Assembly: GCA_039707465.1 (NCBI GenBank)
Contig: CM077643.1
Span: forward strand, 242,876,167-242,940,166
Origin: Rhabdophis nuchalis
Lineage: Eukaryota > Chordata > Lepidosauria > Squamata > Natricidae
Reading direction: 5' to 3'
DNA: 64,000 nt
Positions 22,501 through 34,428 of this stretch are shown here, piece after piece (within the stretch, counting starts at the first letter, position 1; the number at the start of each line of letters is the position of its first letter). The notes beneath the pieces were generated by a model, which saw nothing but the letters and a program-made list of their open reading frames with translations, ran no database searches and was not told the DNA's origin. The position numbers were made by a program, and so were the translations under genes.

Positions 22501-25235
22501 CATTTAAGGGATCACTTATGCCCGTTGTTGATTTGAGCTGACAGATTCCAGGTTCCTTTGATTAAGCAATATCTCTCAATGCCTGACTTGTGGAATGAGG
22601 TTACCCCATAACACTCAGATGGCTCCACCCTGTTGTCTTTACCAGGGGCCCAAATAGATCTTGACATTCTCCCAGGCCTTGGAATGGGGACTGTTGGCTA
22701 TTGGATATTGGTAGGTAGTTGTGGAGTATCTTGAGGTTAATTACAATAACAGAATTTTGCAAGTCTGATTGTTTTTCTTCTCCCCCTTATTTGTCAATGA
22801 ATTTTGGAAGTGGCTGCCTGAACTACTTGTTCTGGATTTTAAAATGTTTCAGCCCCTTTTTTCATAGGCAACACATCTTGAATATTTGAGTTAAGGTCAC
22901 TTCTTTATTTATAATTCTGAGACACTCAGAATGTTTGGAGTTGGGGATACCCAATTATTGTACATAATAATAAATATTCATAAATTGTAAGACTGGTATA
23001 TTTTTCTAGCGTTGGGGCATGTCTTCTTGATTAGCCTTGTGTTTAAAAGGGGGTTGTGTAGAGAGTTGAATAGTATCTCTTCAGTCCATATTTGTGCAGT
23101 TGCTTTAGAAAGGTTAGTTAAAAAAATAGCAAAATCCTTCTTAACCTATATACTACTTTCATGACTCTAAAGCAAGAGTAACTTTAAACACCCACTTTAA
23201 AATCTCTTTGGGGCTTTGATTCCATTTGTTAAACAAATTATGAGCTTTGAAATTTGGGAGTATATTGTGGTTGATATAAGTCTTCTGTAAGAAGCTTACT
23301 TCTTCACAAAATGGTTGCAATGAAGGTATGAACAGTTACTGACATCCCAATTAATAAAGGGCAAATAATTATAGTGTCTGACATGCTCTTTCCCCAATGG
23401 TTTGTGGGGAAATGCGTATTTTTAGCATTAAGCTGTAGATGTTCACTGTTTTTATTTTCCAATATTGTTTGTGAGCCACACAATATTTTTTGTGAAATAA
23501 TAACAGCTAAAAATTGTCACTTTGCTTCGTAACACCCCCATTTAAAATTAAGAATCTGAAGAGCTTTAAAGTTGTAGAAGCCAGAAGATCCATAGGAAAT
23601 GTTCATAGATATATCATTTGCCTTTGGCACCACTTTGAGTTTTGTGTGTGCATAAATTTATTATATATGTATAAAGATTGATTTATGAGCAAACAGCACT
23701 TTTTCATACATGTGCCCCTTCTTCTGTGATTGATTCCTTTTGGATATGGAAACAATTTTCCCTTTAAGTTGCAGGATATTCTTTGTCAGAGATAAGGACT
23801 CATACTGCATTTCCATTGGAGATTTTCTTAAGGGCATGCTTAGGTATTGTAAGATAAAAGACTTGGCACAGAATTCTAGAGAGATGCTTACTGCAATAAT
23901 TATACCAGAAGGTGCCATTCTAAATATGTTACAGCAATGTCTGCTTCAAGTAGAAAGTAACATAATATATCACACCAATTTCTCCTGGCTTGCATTGAGG
24001 GTAGGTTCTTACTAACTTTCTCTTCAGCACTGAGAAAAAAGTTTCTGAATATACTGTAGCTAGTTTTAATATGTGTCCATAATATTACATTGTCACTAAA
24101 TGCCATTGAAATTCTTACATTTCTCCAAGTTTTCATATGGTATTTAGGATAACTTCCTTTGCATGTTAGAGCAATCACTATCTTGGTAATTTATCTTCTT
24201 TCAAAAGTAGTCCGACATTTTTAACATTTACATTAGAGTAAATGGGAAAACCGAGTAATGAAAGTATTATCATAGGAGCAGACAAAAATAATAAATAAAG
24301 TCTTAATTCAGGATGTTCCTACAGATACCCTTTCTTGCAGGAGTAACACATCCTTTTCTCATTACCTTGTGATTATGGAAACATTCACTAATTGATTCAT
24401 CCAATGTTGGTTTAATCATGTGAGTGCTCAAAATAAAACAGTATTAAAGAAAATGGGTTCCATTTATTGTGATTATTGTTTGCCCCATACTAAGTTCCTG
24501 TGGAGTATGTGTTGTGTAATCAAAAGTTCTCTGGATAGGAGGATTAATGGCTATTATATAATCTGCCAGACAAGTATAGTATAGTACTTTCATTAATGAT
24601 GCAGTCATTTAATTGTCATCTAGGCTGCTTGCCAAAAGTATCTCTTGCTGTATCTAGAGTGGAAGTGCCAGGGAAAAAAAACAAGGGTAAAGTTTTTGAA
24701 TGGACTAATGACATCACCGTATTGCTATTTCTGCTCAACAATTGCATACATTTTAGACAGATGTCACAGACATGTTTCATTGAAATCTATGATGTTTTCA
24801 TATATTTAAATTAAACTACAATTTAAACTAAACTGCCTAATGCAAGAGGCAGTTATAGACTGAAAAAATGAAAGAGAAAAAATGGTATAGAAGTGAGGGA
24901 AACAAAGAGCAGAACAGCCATTGAGGACAGCAATGCAAAAAGAAAATAGTTTCCAACGAATGAGATCAAGCAGTTGTATTGGAAGGCTCGGTGTGATACA
25001 GAATGTTTAACAATGATATGACATTGGTTTGACAAAAAAAGCAGCAACCTGTATCTTGAGTAGTTTAAAAACAGTTCATTCACCCTATTAGATTGGGGAG
25101 TATGGTCAGTTTTCATATTGCAGTTCCTCCACCTACATCCATCTTTATGGAAAATTGTCCTGATCCTAAATATATTAAATAGAGTGACAGAAAACTTAGA
25201 ATTGATTCCTCCACCTGAGTTGAATGGTTTGGCTT

Positions 25236-25700
25236 TGTTGCGCATTGAGGAAGTCTTTACCATTTAGAAACTTTGCTGAAAACAACTTGCGAGACCGCAC
25301 CCTACCACACACCTCCCTTCGACCTTTCCGTTCCCACAGAGAGGGCCTTCTCAGGGTGCCGTCTGCCGGTCAATGCCGGCTGGCGACCCTTCTCTGTGGC
25401 GGGTCCGGCCCTCTGGAACGACCTGCCCCCCGACCTTCGCACCATCACGGACCTACGCCTCTTCTGTCGGATGCTTAAAACACATTTTTTCCATCTGGCT
25501 GGCCTGGCATAGCTAATGGTATAATTTTAAGTTAATATTTTAATGGTTTTAATCTATTTTTAGCACAGTTTTAACTATTTAATTCTATTTTATACTGTGT
25601 GTACTTGCTGTGGGTTTTTATTTTTCTGTGCACCACCCTGAGTCCCACCAGGGAGAATAGGGCGGTATATAAATCTGAAAAATAAAATAAAATAAAACTA
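25236..25700 (+). mobile_element. L2-like LINE 3' end with AAAAT tail
   Basis: The + strand encodes a C-terminal ORF2 segment (TERAFSGCRLP, then LWNDLPPDLRT and LKTHFFHLAGLA), then an untranslated region ending GGGCGGTATATAAAT and an (AAAAT)n tail. The reading frame is fairly clean over about 75 codons, so the copy is younger than most LINE pieces here. The L2 assignment is by motif. Confidence 0.7.
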
Positions 25701-25789
25701 AAACTAAATGATACTTTGATTATAGTTGAAATAAAATTATTTCAAATTGGTTAGTTTGTCGACAGTATCATTTTGTGGTTTTAAGTTGC

Positions 25790-26030
25790 AGCTACTTTTG
25801 GAGGGGAGTATCAATTTTGACTCCTGGTGGCTGCATGCACAAGTACCTGCCATTTTCTTGGCAAGATTTGGGGAATGGTTTGCCATTGCCTTCTTCCTAG
25901 GGCTGAGACTATGTGACTGGCCCAGGATCACTCAGCTGGCCTGATACTTAAAATGGGACTAAATCTCAGAGTCTCTTGATTCTAGCCTGGCGCTTAACCA
26001 CTACACCAAACTCGCTCTCATTTTTTAATT
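25790..26030 (-). mobile_element. tRNA-derived squamate SINE
   Basis: Read on the minus strand, a tRNA-like head carries a box A stretch TGGTGTAGTGGTTAAG (complement of 25992-26007) and a degenerate box B region at about 25952-25966. The body contains GGCAATGGCAAACCATTCC and CAGGAGTCAA, the conserved body of a squamate SINE that I recognise. The head is at the high-coordinate side. Box B is mutated. Confidence 0.7.
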
Positions 26031-26617
26031 ACATATATTCAAATTCAAATGTATTTAAATTGCTCTTTTAAAAAGCATAGTAACTTAAACCCCATGGAGA
26101 TATAAAGGATAGTTACCTGTCTCCATTTCATGTTTTCAAGATTCTAGATGGATTTTAGTTATTAAGCTAATGTTATTCTACAGTGAAATTGATATGACTC
26201 TGCTATTTTATGATTGTCCTTACACTTTACACTTAAACACATTGCAGTAATTAAGTTTTGTTTAGAAGTCTCCTTATTTTATTTTGCAAGTTTCTAATTG
26301 CAAGGTGTCTAATGAGATCTACAGTCTGATCACTATGTGGAAAGCAATACAGATGTGCAAAAATACTAAATTTCAAAATGCCCCAATTCAAGGATGAATT
26401 GCTACTTTTAGCACAATGCAGTTTTGGTCATTCAGGAAGTGTTTTTTCGGTTTCAGAAAGCTGTGTTTCAAGCATGTCTCTTGTTTCACAGACAAAACAT
26501 TTCTAGAATGCTTGAGTATCCATTACATATTTACCTAAGTTATTTTGCATCAAAACAGTGTTTTATGTTCAAATAGAGTATTTTAAATTTAGAAGATTTT
26601 GTACAATTCTATACAGG

Positions 26618-27535
26618 TAGTCCTTGACTTATGACAATTCATTCAGCAACCAATGAAATTTCAACCCATTTCCAAAGTTGCAATTATTGCAACACCTTTA
26701 TAGTTAAGTGATCACAATTCAGGCCCTTACGACTGGCCTCAGGGACATTTCAACTGCTCCACATGCCTATCTTTCCCTCTTCATCTTGCCTGGCTGGGTT
26801 TCCTGGACCCATTTTCCACTTGGCTGAGTCCCCTCAGGCCTTGGGTGTGCTTCCCACCCTATTGGATCTCACAACCTTGGACCTCCTCCCTGCTCATCAC
26901 ATCTTGCTCCACTTATCTCTTCAGAAGATTGCCTTTCCAAAAGAGCATCCATACAATTGGATGCATGTCCTTCCATTGTGGAAGTGGGCAACATTCTTGT
27001 GATGCCCTAGAACAGGGGTCTGCAAAGTTGGCTCTTTTAAGACTGGTGGACTTCAACTCCCACAATTCTGGGAGTTGAAGTCCACCAGTCTTAAAAGAGC
27101 CAACTTTGCAGACCCCTGTCCTAGAATGATGAAAGGCGGCCTTTGCAGGAAGGCCATGCATTACATCATCTGGGTGCGGTCCTGGAAATATGGAAGAGAT
27201 AAGTGAAGGTATGATGGAATGGGAAGGAGATTCAAGGCTGTGGGACTCAGCAGGGTGGGAAGCTGGGCAATGGGTGCCTTTGGATGTTGGAAGCCCAGTT
27301 CAGGCCACGTATCAGCTAGGATGGTGCAGTGCAGACCTAGACCTGCATGAGGCCTCCCAGGATCTTCCCCACCCCCTCAGGCATCCAATGCTGCACTTAA
27401 TGACCACAAAAGGAGGTGTGGGATTGTAGTCATTAAGCAAAGTGATCGCGTGGGTACCTTGCTTAACAGCAGCAACTTATGACAAATTCTGAGCTCAATT
27501 ATGGTCATAGGTTGCAGACTATGTATAGAGCAAAA
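26618..27535. mobile_element. Larger element with GTAGTCCTTGACTTA-type end, hosting a hAT palindrome
   Basis: The left end reads CAGGTAGTCCTTGACTTATG and the right region carries ATTATGGTCATAGGTTGCAG, both related to the ends of the elements at 1755 and 7021. The roughly 900-bp interior is different and unrecognised. The hAT palindrome at 27,013-27,118 is inserted inside. The boundaries, especially the right one, are approximate. Confidence 0.45.
27013..27118. mobile_element. Palindromic hAT-type MITE with 50-bp perfect arms
   Basis: A 106-bp element with 50-bp perfectly complementary arms around a 6-nt centre (CAATTC). The 50 bases of each arm equal the outer 50 bases of the 5773 copy. The flanks CCCTAGAA (27005-27012) and TCCTAGAA (27119-27126) match at seven of eight bases, fitting a hAT target-site duplication. 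Confidence 0.88.
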
Positions 27536-28684
27536 TAATAGGGTATATTTAAACGAAGACATTTTCTATAGAATTGTCTCTAGATCCCAAAAAATTCGGT
27601 TCTAAATGTACATAGGTAGTAGCATGCTCCCATTTTACGAGATAGTAAAGTAAATGTTTAGAAGAGGGTGTTAGTAAGAATAATCAACATTGATAACTTC
27701 CTTGAGGCATGCAAAATACCTTACATTTGAATAAATTTCTAGATTTGTGATTAGAGGGAAGTAATACTTGCAAAAAGCACAGTTGTCTTGCCACACTTCA
27801 TCATGTACTTCTTTTGTAGTTTTGTTAGATGGAAACAGCTATTATTAAAAAAATGAGTAGTACTATGTTGGCTACAATTACAGTAATTGAACCTTAGCAT
27901 TTTTATGAAGGTCCAAGGAAATATTTGGTTAGAACTAAATTAGTATTTGTTTGGTATAGCTTAATATGGAGTACACAATGCTCCCACTTCCTATTTCCCC
28001 AGCAACAGTAACCCTATAAGGTTGGGGGGGGGGGGTGTTGTCTAGTAATACAGTATACTGTATATAGCAGCATGCCAGCAGAATAATGCTGTTGTGTTTT
28101 TTTATTGCACACTCATGAAATGGTTGGAATGAACAGTGCATCTAGTCCTTCCGCACTGCAGTTAGGATCATTCCTTTTTATAAGGCACTTAACTGAGTAT
28201 TCTTTTTTTTTTAAAAGTAATTGATTTAAAAGAAAACTATAAGAAGGGAAAGAGGAAAAAATATGGGATAAAACTAGGTTCCTTTTTAAAGCTTAATCTA
28301 AAGCAAGGGTCCCAGGATGGCATATAAAATCCTAGATATATCGACATCAAAATTAATTTTCTTAAATAACCAAATTTAACCATGTGATCTTGAACTATTT
28401 TCAGTTAATTTTTTGTTTGGTGCATTGTGCAAGATTGCATGATGGCACTCAAAAAGGTTCTTCCCTGGGGTAAAAGGTCAAAGATATTCCAACTACTAAT
28501 CTAAATCTCATTTTGATTTGCTGTTCAGAATAACTCTAATGATACATGTAAATGGCTCTATTTTGGGTCAGAGTTTAGTCTGAATTTAGTTTTGAGTAAC
28601 CTCCATTGATTACAGTGAGTTTGCTGCATAGACATTTGTGTTGAGTAGAGAATTGAAATGCTTTAATACTTTTCTTTTCCAGAA

Positions 28685-28789
28685 ATGACTACCATTAATA
28701 CAGGAAATGTTAATTTCAAATGGGATCCCAAAAGCCTGGAAATAAGGACACTGGCAGTTGAAAGACTGCTTGAACCTCTTGTTACCCAG
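28685..28789 (+). CDS. CTNNA1: CTNNA1 coding exon 1 (start codon exon), residues 1-35
   Basis: Acceptor TTTTCTTTTCCAG ends at 28682, two untranslated bases follow, then ATG at 28685. The exon ends before the donor CAG|GTAATA. The 35 residues contain FKWDPKSLEIRTLAVERLLE, the conserved N-terminus of alpha-catenins. Alpha-E-catenin links beta-catenin at cadherin adherens junctions to F-actin; this N-terminus lies before the beta-catenin-binding helices. The first ten residues differ from human CTNNA1, as is usual for this stretch, but GNVNFKWD is closer to CTNNA1 than to CTNNA2. The exon ends in phase 0. Confidence 0.95.
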
Positions 28790-29938
28790 GTAATAAAAAC
28801 TCTATGTGGTTATCCTTTGCTTTTTATTAATGTTCTGGATCTGCAGTTTTACATTGGAGAACCAATAGATTAATTGCACAATGTTGCTAGTCAGTTGGGT
28901 CTACATTATGGATGCAATTGGAATGTTTTCTGTTCATAGCTTTCTTTTTTGCCTTTATAAAGGCATATCAACATAGAAAATATCAGAATTTTTTTTCCTT
29001 AAAAAAACTTTAAAGCTGAAATATAACCACATCTTTTATGAAATAAATATAGAAAATCCCAAAATGTTGGGCTTAGAGATGGGGAGATGATGTTAACCAC
29101 CCTACATATTAAAACAAGTTTGGTAGGCTGATGAATTTAAAAAAAAAACATCACTCCCACTACTGTGTTTTCTGTTAAAAATGAATTTAAGATTAAAATA
29201 GCATCCAGAATTAATAGAGACCTTAAGAAAAACATTTAAAGCTGAATCACTGGCATTTTTTTTTTAAAGTTAGACCAAACATCATTGCCTTTTCGTCCTT
29301 AATCTAATAGGAAATTAACTATGCTTAAATCTCATTTAAATTATTGGAATTTAAATGGCCCAGAGCTAGCCCAAATGATTTCAGTGATATTTGATTGCAA
29401 TCAAATATGACCTAAAATAATTTTTTAAGTTTTTGTTGCAAAGTTATAAATACATACATTTCTCCTTTCTGTTCAAAACACCTCTTTCTCTTATGGTATT
29501 TTACGGTAGCTATAGTTGTTTTGATATCTCTGCCAAACTGAGTAACTCCTAATAGAATCTGGGTGTCAAAAGATGACGATACCTAACTTTACACCTAATA
29601 TTAACCCTAAATCAAATTATAATTTCTGAACCAGAAAATTTTGAAATGGCTAATCATTTAATTTACTTAAAACCAGAAATACCACAGAGGTGGAGCAGTG
29701 ACCATTAAATATAATTTCAGACATTGTTACATGTCTGAAATTATATTTAATGGTCACTGTAATTGTAAAAGGTCCTTTTAGATGAAGTTTGTTTACTTAA
29801 ATATAGAGTGCGTTAATTGAGTTGTCTTGTTCAAGCAATGAAATAATTCAGTTGGAATCGCATTCATGGAGAATTTCTGTCATATTAAATAGTTAAAACT
29901 TTTCAGTTGAAAAATGAATCATATTATGCTGTTTTCAG
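28790..29938 (+). other. CTNNA1: CTNNA1 intron with a perfect hairpin
   Basis: A 1.15-kb intron. The only notable feature is the 64-bp perfect inverted repeat at 29,696-29,759. The rest is AT-rich and unrecognised. Confidence 0.7.
29696..29759. repeat. Perfect 29-bp-arm hairpin in CTNNA1 intron
   Basis: The left arm 29696-29724 and right arm 29731-29759 are exact reverse complements, with the six-base loop TGTTAC between them. The ends are CAGTGACC and GGTCACTG. No 8-bp or TA duplication is obvious at the flanks, so a MITE origin is possible but unproven. A transcript in either direction would fold into a strong stem. Confidence 0.85.
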
Positions 29939-30134
29939 GTCACAACATTGGTCAATACTAGCAACAAAGGTCCTTCCAACAAAAAAAGAGGCCGATCTAA
30001 AAAGGCACATGTTTTAGCTGCATCAGTTGAGCAAGCAACAGAGAACTTTTTGGAAAAGGGGGACAAAATTGCAAAGGAGAGCCAATTTCTTAAAGAAGAA
30101 CTAGTAGCAGCTGTGGAAGATGTTCGCAAACAAG
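29939..30134 (+). CDS. CTNNA1: CTNNA1 coding exon 2, residues 36-100
   Basis: Acceptor GCTGTTTTCAG|GTC and donor CAAG|GTATAC. The exon encodes 65 residues plus one base (phase 1). It includes KKRGRSKKAHVLAASVEQA and ELVAAVEDVRKQ, part of the N-terminal vinculin-homology domain that binds beta-catenin and allows homodimerisation (about residues 55-145 in the family). The sequence is almost identical to mammalian CTNNA1 as I remember it, which shows strong purifying selection. The final G joins GA of the next exon to make Gly101. Confidence 0.96.
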
Positions 30135-30351
30135 GTATACCTTTGATGAAGTTGTAACTCTTATGATTGTCCACATTTGTAAATTAGTTCAAAGGAATTA
30201 CTAATTTAAAAAAGAAAGTTTGCTTTTCAGTATGTGCATATATTTAAACACCTGTTTGGGGATAAGCTCAGCTTTTAATATGTATCAGCATGTTTTATGT
30301 AATTTTACTATTTTTACTTATGTGTATACAGGGCCTCAAAGAAATGTATAG

Positions 30352-30811
30352 CAGTGATGAAAAACCTATGGCACGCGTGCCACAAGTGGCACGCAGAGCC
30401 ATTTTGCAGGGCACGTGAGGCATTGCCCTGTCAGCTGGCCAGCGTGCATGCGTGTGCTGGCCAGCTGATTCAGCCATTTTTAAAACCATTTTTCACCCTC
30501 CTCAGGGTTTATAGCAGCCTGGGGAGGGCGACATCAGCTCCCCCACTCCGGAGGCTTCAGGAGCTTCCCTGAAGGACTAAAAATGAAGCTCCTGAAGGCT
30601 CCAGAGGACCTTCGGGGGGGGGGGGGCAGAGGGACTGTTTTTGCCCTCCCCAGGCTCCTATAAAGCCTCTGGAGCCTGGGAAGGGTGAAAAAAGCATGTA
30701 AAAAAGGGGGGGCTGTCATGCGTGCATGTGCACTGGGGGGGGCGCATTGCAACCCTCCTGCGCTCCCCCCCCCCTTACGGCATGCGAGCCTAAAAAGGTT
30801 CACCATCACTA
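30352..30811. mobile_element. hAT-type element, ~460 bp, GC-rich
   Basis: The left end is CAGTGATGAAAAACCTATGG. The right end, reverse-complemented, is TAGTGATGGTGAACCTTTTT, so the ends are inverted repeats. The flanks ATGTATAG and GTATATAG match at six of eight bases, compatible with an old duplication. The interior is GC rich with homopolymer G and C runs and has no coding capacity. Confidence 0.65.
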
Positions 30812-31081
30812 GTATATAGTTATTCCACTCTCAGCTTAATCTCACAAGATTCCTGTGAGAAGGACCGAACAGAAATATTGAATGACCTTTAGTCAGCCAT
30901 TAAATTTGTGGAATTAAATGTTGTCTTTATTGACTGATGCCTATGAAAGTACAGCTCCCAACAACATTTTTTTGTAAAATTGAAAATAGTTGCATTATTT
31001 CCCCGAGAGGATTTTGTTGTTTTTTACTTCCACAAAGCTTGGCATAAAATTGGATGATTTTAAATTGTCTTCAACTTAAGT

Positions 31082-32734
31082 CAGTGGTGTCCAAACTTTT
31101 TTCAAAGAGGGCCAGATTGGATGAAGTGAACATGGTGGAGGGCCGAACATTTTTCCGAACATTCTTTGAACCATTACAATTAAATGCAAATAAATTATTT
31201 TATGCCAAGTTAATTGAAAATGACATACTTTTCATTTCATAACATTAAGATCAACTGACAGTTGAGTTTTCACAATGTATTGAAAATAAATTTTAAAAAA
31301 ACTTACCTACCTCTTTCTCTCTTTCTTCCTCTCTCTCTCTCCATTTCTCTCGCTCTTTCTCTCTTTCTTTATCTCTCTCTCTTTTTCTCTTTCTTTCTAT
31401 CTCTCTTTCTTCCTCTCTCTCTCTTTCTTCCTCTCTCTCTCTCCATTTCTCTCTCTCTCTTTCTTTCTCTCTCTCTTTTTCTCTTTCTTTCTGTCTCCCT
31501 TTCTCTCTCACTCTCTCTCTCTTTCTCTCTCTTTCTTCCTCTCTCTCTCTCTCCATTTCTCTTTCTTTCTTTCTCTCTCTCTGTCTTTCTCTTTCTGTCT
31601 CTCTTTCTTTCTCTTTCTCTCTGTCACTCTGTGTGTGTGTGTCTGTCTGTCTGTCTCTCACTCACTTAATCAGTCTCTATCTATCTGTCTCTCCTTCCCT
31701 CTCTCTGTCTCTCCCTGTCTCTGTGTGTGTCACTCTCTCTGATTCTCTCCCTCCCTCCCTCTCTCTGTATGTCTGTCTCTCCCTCTTTCCCCGTCTGTCT
31801 CCGATTCAATCCCTCCCGGTGTCATTCTCTATCTGTTTCTCTCTCTGTCTCTCTCCCTCCCTCTCTTTCTCTCTGTCTCTGTCTGTCTCTCTGTCTTTCC
31901 CTCCCTCCCCTTCTGTCTCTCTCTGTGTCTGTCAGTCACTCCCTCTCTCCCCTCTCCTCCCCTCCCCCACCACGGGAAGCAGCAGAAGGGCCGGTATGCC
32001 GGAGGTTACGGACGCCTCCTCCTGCAGCGGGCGAGGGAGCAGGCGGGATGAGCACCCAAGGCTACCGTCATCTTAAGCACCACCGAGGCTGTCGCCCGGC
32101 AGGGGCGTCAGGCAGGGAAGCTGGTCGCGTCTCCATCGCGGCTTCCTCCGGCAGGCACCACGGCTTACGTTCTGAAGCTGTGCGTCCGTCTTCCCTGCCT
32201 GACGCCCTGCCGGGCGACCTTGTGCGGCGGGAGCTGCACGTTCTGGGGCTGCGTGGCTGGGAGGGAGGTGAATGCGCGGCCCCAGAACGTAAGCCGTGGT
32301 GCCCGCCGGAGAGAGCCGCGATGGAGATGCGACCGGCTTCCCTGCCTGACGCAGGCAGGGAAGCCGGTCGCGTCTCCATTGCGGCTCCCTCCGGCAGGCA
32401 CCAAGCGGACGTTCTGGGGCCGCGCGTTCACCTCCCTCCCAGCTTCGCAGCCCCAGAACGTGCAGCGATGGAGGCGCGACCGGCTTCCCTTCCATAGCCT
32501 CGGTGGTGCTTAAGATGACGGTAGCCTTGGGTGCTCACCCCGCCTGCTCCCTCGCCCGCTGCGGGAGGAGGCATCCGTAACCTCCGTCCACCTCCCTCCC
32601 AGCCACACAGCCCCAGAGACAGAGGGAGGAAGGGAGGGCCACATTTACACAGAGCAGGGAGGGCTGTTGGAGGGCCGTATTAAACTGACCCCCGGGCCGC
32701 AAATGGCCCCCGGGCCGGACTTTGGACATGCCTG
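31082..32734. mobile_element. hAT-type element of 1.65 kb with expanded interior
   Basis: The left end is CAGTGGTGTCCAAACTTTTT. The right end, reverse-complemented, is CAGGCATGTCCAAAGTCC. An exact 8-bp duplication ACTTAAGT flanks the element (31074-31081 and 32735-32742). The interior holds about 670 bp of pure CT/CTTT sequence (31,305-31,975) and a CpG-rich block with 90-bp inverted repeats (32001-32090 against 32496-32585, three transition differences) plus further internal repeats. No transposase is present. ORFs in it are artefacts of simple repeats. Confidence 0.85.
31305..31975. repeat. Long polypyrimidine tract, (CT)/(CTTT)n
   Basis: About 670 bp is nearly all C and T on the + strand, with CTCT, CTTT and TCTG units. 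It lies inside the 31,082-32,734 element. Mirror-repeat polypyrimidine DNA of this kind can form triplex structures. Confidence 0.95.
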
Positions 32735-33693
32735 ACTTAAGTGATTGTATTGATATCTTTTGCTACTGGAAAAAAAATCCAAAACAATATTTTCTTTTCT
32801 CCCAACTCCATTTTTAAAATGTTAATAGAGCCAGCTATCATCTGACAAAAAACTATCATTTTAATGGGGCTATGAAAACCATTTAAAACAAGATGTTTGA
32901 GAACCCACAGTGGCACATACAGAGCACCTTTTTTGCATAATTAAAAGAGGCACATCATTTTCTAGGCTTGTGCAGCTGCTTCAAAAGTCTCCCAGGTGTC
33001 TTCACATTAACATGCATGCAATTTTGCTTCATTTTTCCCAGTAAAGCAAAGTAGCTGTTTATCCATGTGTATGTCAACAAAACCAGGAACAGTTTCCAAT
33101 TCCATTTCTAAAAAGATAGTGTGTATTAATAGTTCAAAAAGCAGTGCTCTGTAAATGTATTCCAAGTCACCTTGTTCAAGATTTGCACAGGCCAAATTTT
33201 GAATATTATTTAGCAATTACTGTCAATATTTTACATTATTCCCATTTTGTAACTTGATTAGGTTTCAAGGTGTACAGTATTTGAACTTGAAAGGTATTTG
33301 AAATCCAGCATAGAGACCAAGGTCAGTGCTTCCATAATGAAGCCATGCCTTTTCCTGGGCTTGCATGATATTGCTGAGTACAGACAATGATGTGGCTTTT
33401 TAATAATCCAGTAACACCGTTTACTCTTCTTTCTAGCTTCAGGTTGAATATTTGCACCTTCTATTAAGGCCATTGAATTCTATATAAGCAGCAAATCCTT
33501 AACCTTGCAATACTTGCCTAAGTGCCAAAAGTAAATTGTTTTGGAAGAGAATATGATTAAAATTTAGTGATAGATGTTTTAATGAGAAATATCCATGCTG
33601 TTTTGGTTTTGGCTGAATTGGGTATATTTTGTTATAAAAAATATAATATTGTCATAAAAAATGGAGCCTGACAGCTACTTTCTTTATATACAG

Positions 33694-33860
33694 GAGATTT
33701 GATGAAGAGTGCTTCTGGAGAATTTGCTGATGACCCCTGTTCTTCTGTGAAACGAGGGAATATGGTGCGGGCAGCTCGGGCCCTCTTGTCAGCAGTTACC
33801 CGGCTGCTCATTTTGGCTGATATGGCGGATGTCTACAGACTACTTGTACAACTTAAAGTT
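33694..33860 (+). CDS. CTNNA1: CTNNA1 coding exon 3, residues 101-156
   Basis: Acceptor TTTATATACAG|GAG and donor AAAGTT|GTAAGT. The first two bases complete Gly101. The product includes EFADDPCSSVKRGNMVRAAR and LLILADMADVYRLLVQLK, the end of the beta-catenin-binding and dimerisation helices. Small changes (KSASGEF) occur next to the exon start. The exon ends in phase 0. Confidence 0.96.
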
Positions 33861-34428
33861 GTAAGTTTTGAGTGTATTGTTCACTATTTTAATGGCATCA
33901 TAATAAAAGGAATTCAGAATAATTGTTTCTAACTTGCAGGAAGATGGGTTAGTAGGGAAAAAGCATCTCTTTTATACCCTGCTTTGGAGTTTTTAAGAAA
34001 TGTTGGATTATTGTGGAAACAATATTCTGGTCTAAATGGAACATTTTTGTAAAATAAAAGATCTATTCCTATGTTGTTACATGTTAGTTGACAGATTTGC
34101 CATCAGTTGAACAAATTCTGTTTTACTTCCTTGCCCCAGGCAGTTCTTTAATTTAATTTGGATCTGATGTGTTCATGGCCTTTTAACATAAATTGCTATT
34201 GCTAAATTCAATATAAAACATTAATAGCTTATTGAAATCTGATATTCACAGACATAATCGTTTTCTTCTTGTTTTGCTAGCATGTCTGATTTTATTGATT
34301 TGCTTGGGGTTGGGGTTAGACCATATTTCTCTTGCTTAAGTATAGTGACATTATAAATAACTGCTTTTGTAGAATTTATACTAAATTATACATATCGTGA
34401 ATAATTTAGAACTGATTTCATTTTCTAG
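33861..34428 (+). other. CTNNA1: CTNNA1 intron, nothing recognised
   Basis: A 568-bp AT-rich intron without recognisable repeats. Confidence 0.7.

Larger units (their letters stand above)
19590..28682 (+). other. CTNNA1: CTNNA1 intron 1
   Basis: A 9.1-kb intron between the candidate 5'UTR exon and the start-codon exon. Recognised contents are a CR1-like tail (21,440), a MITE-like repeat (22,080), an L2-like 3' end (25,236), a tRNA-derived SINE (25,790), a large inverted-repeat element (26,618) with a hAT palindrome inside it, and a G-run at 28,025-28,036. The rest shows nothing recognisable. Confidence 0.7.
30135..33693 (+). other. CTNNA1: CTNNA1 intron with two hAT-type elements
   Basis: A 3.56-kb intron, more than half of which is transposon: elements at 30,352-30,811 and 31,082-32,734. 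The last 900 bp is AT-rich and unrecognised. Confidence 0.75.

Noticed and set aside
31262..32513. ORFs up to 256 residues, Ser/Leu-rich or Arg/Glu-rich
   Set aside because: They come from the CT tract and GC-rich inverted repeats inside the hAT-type element.
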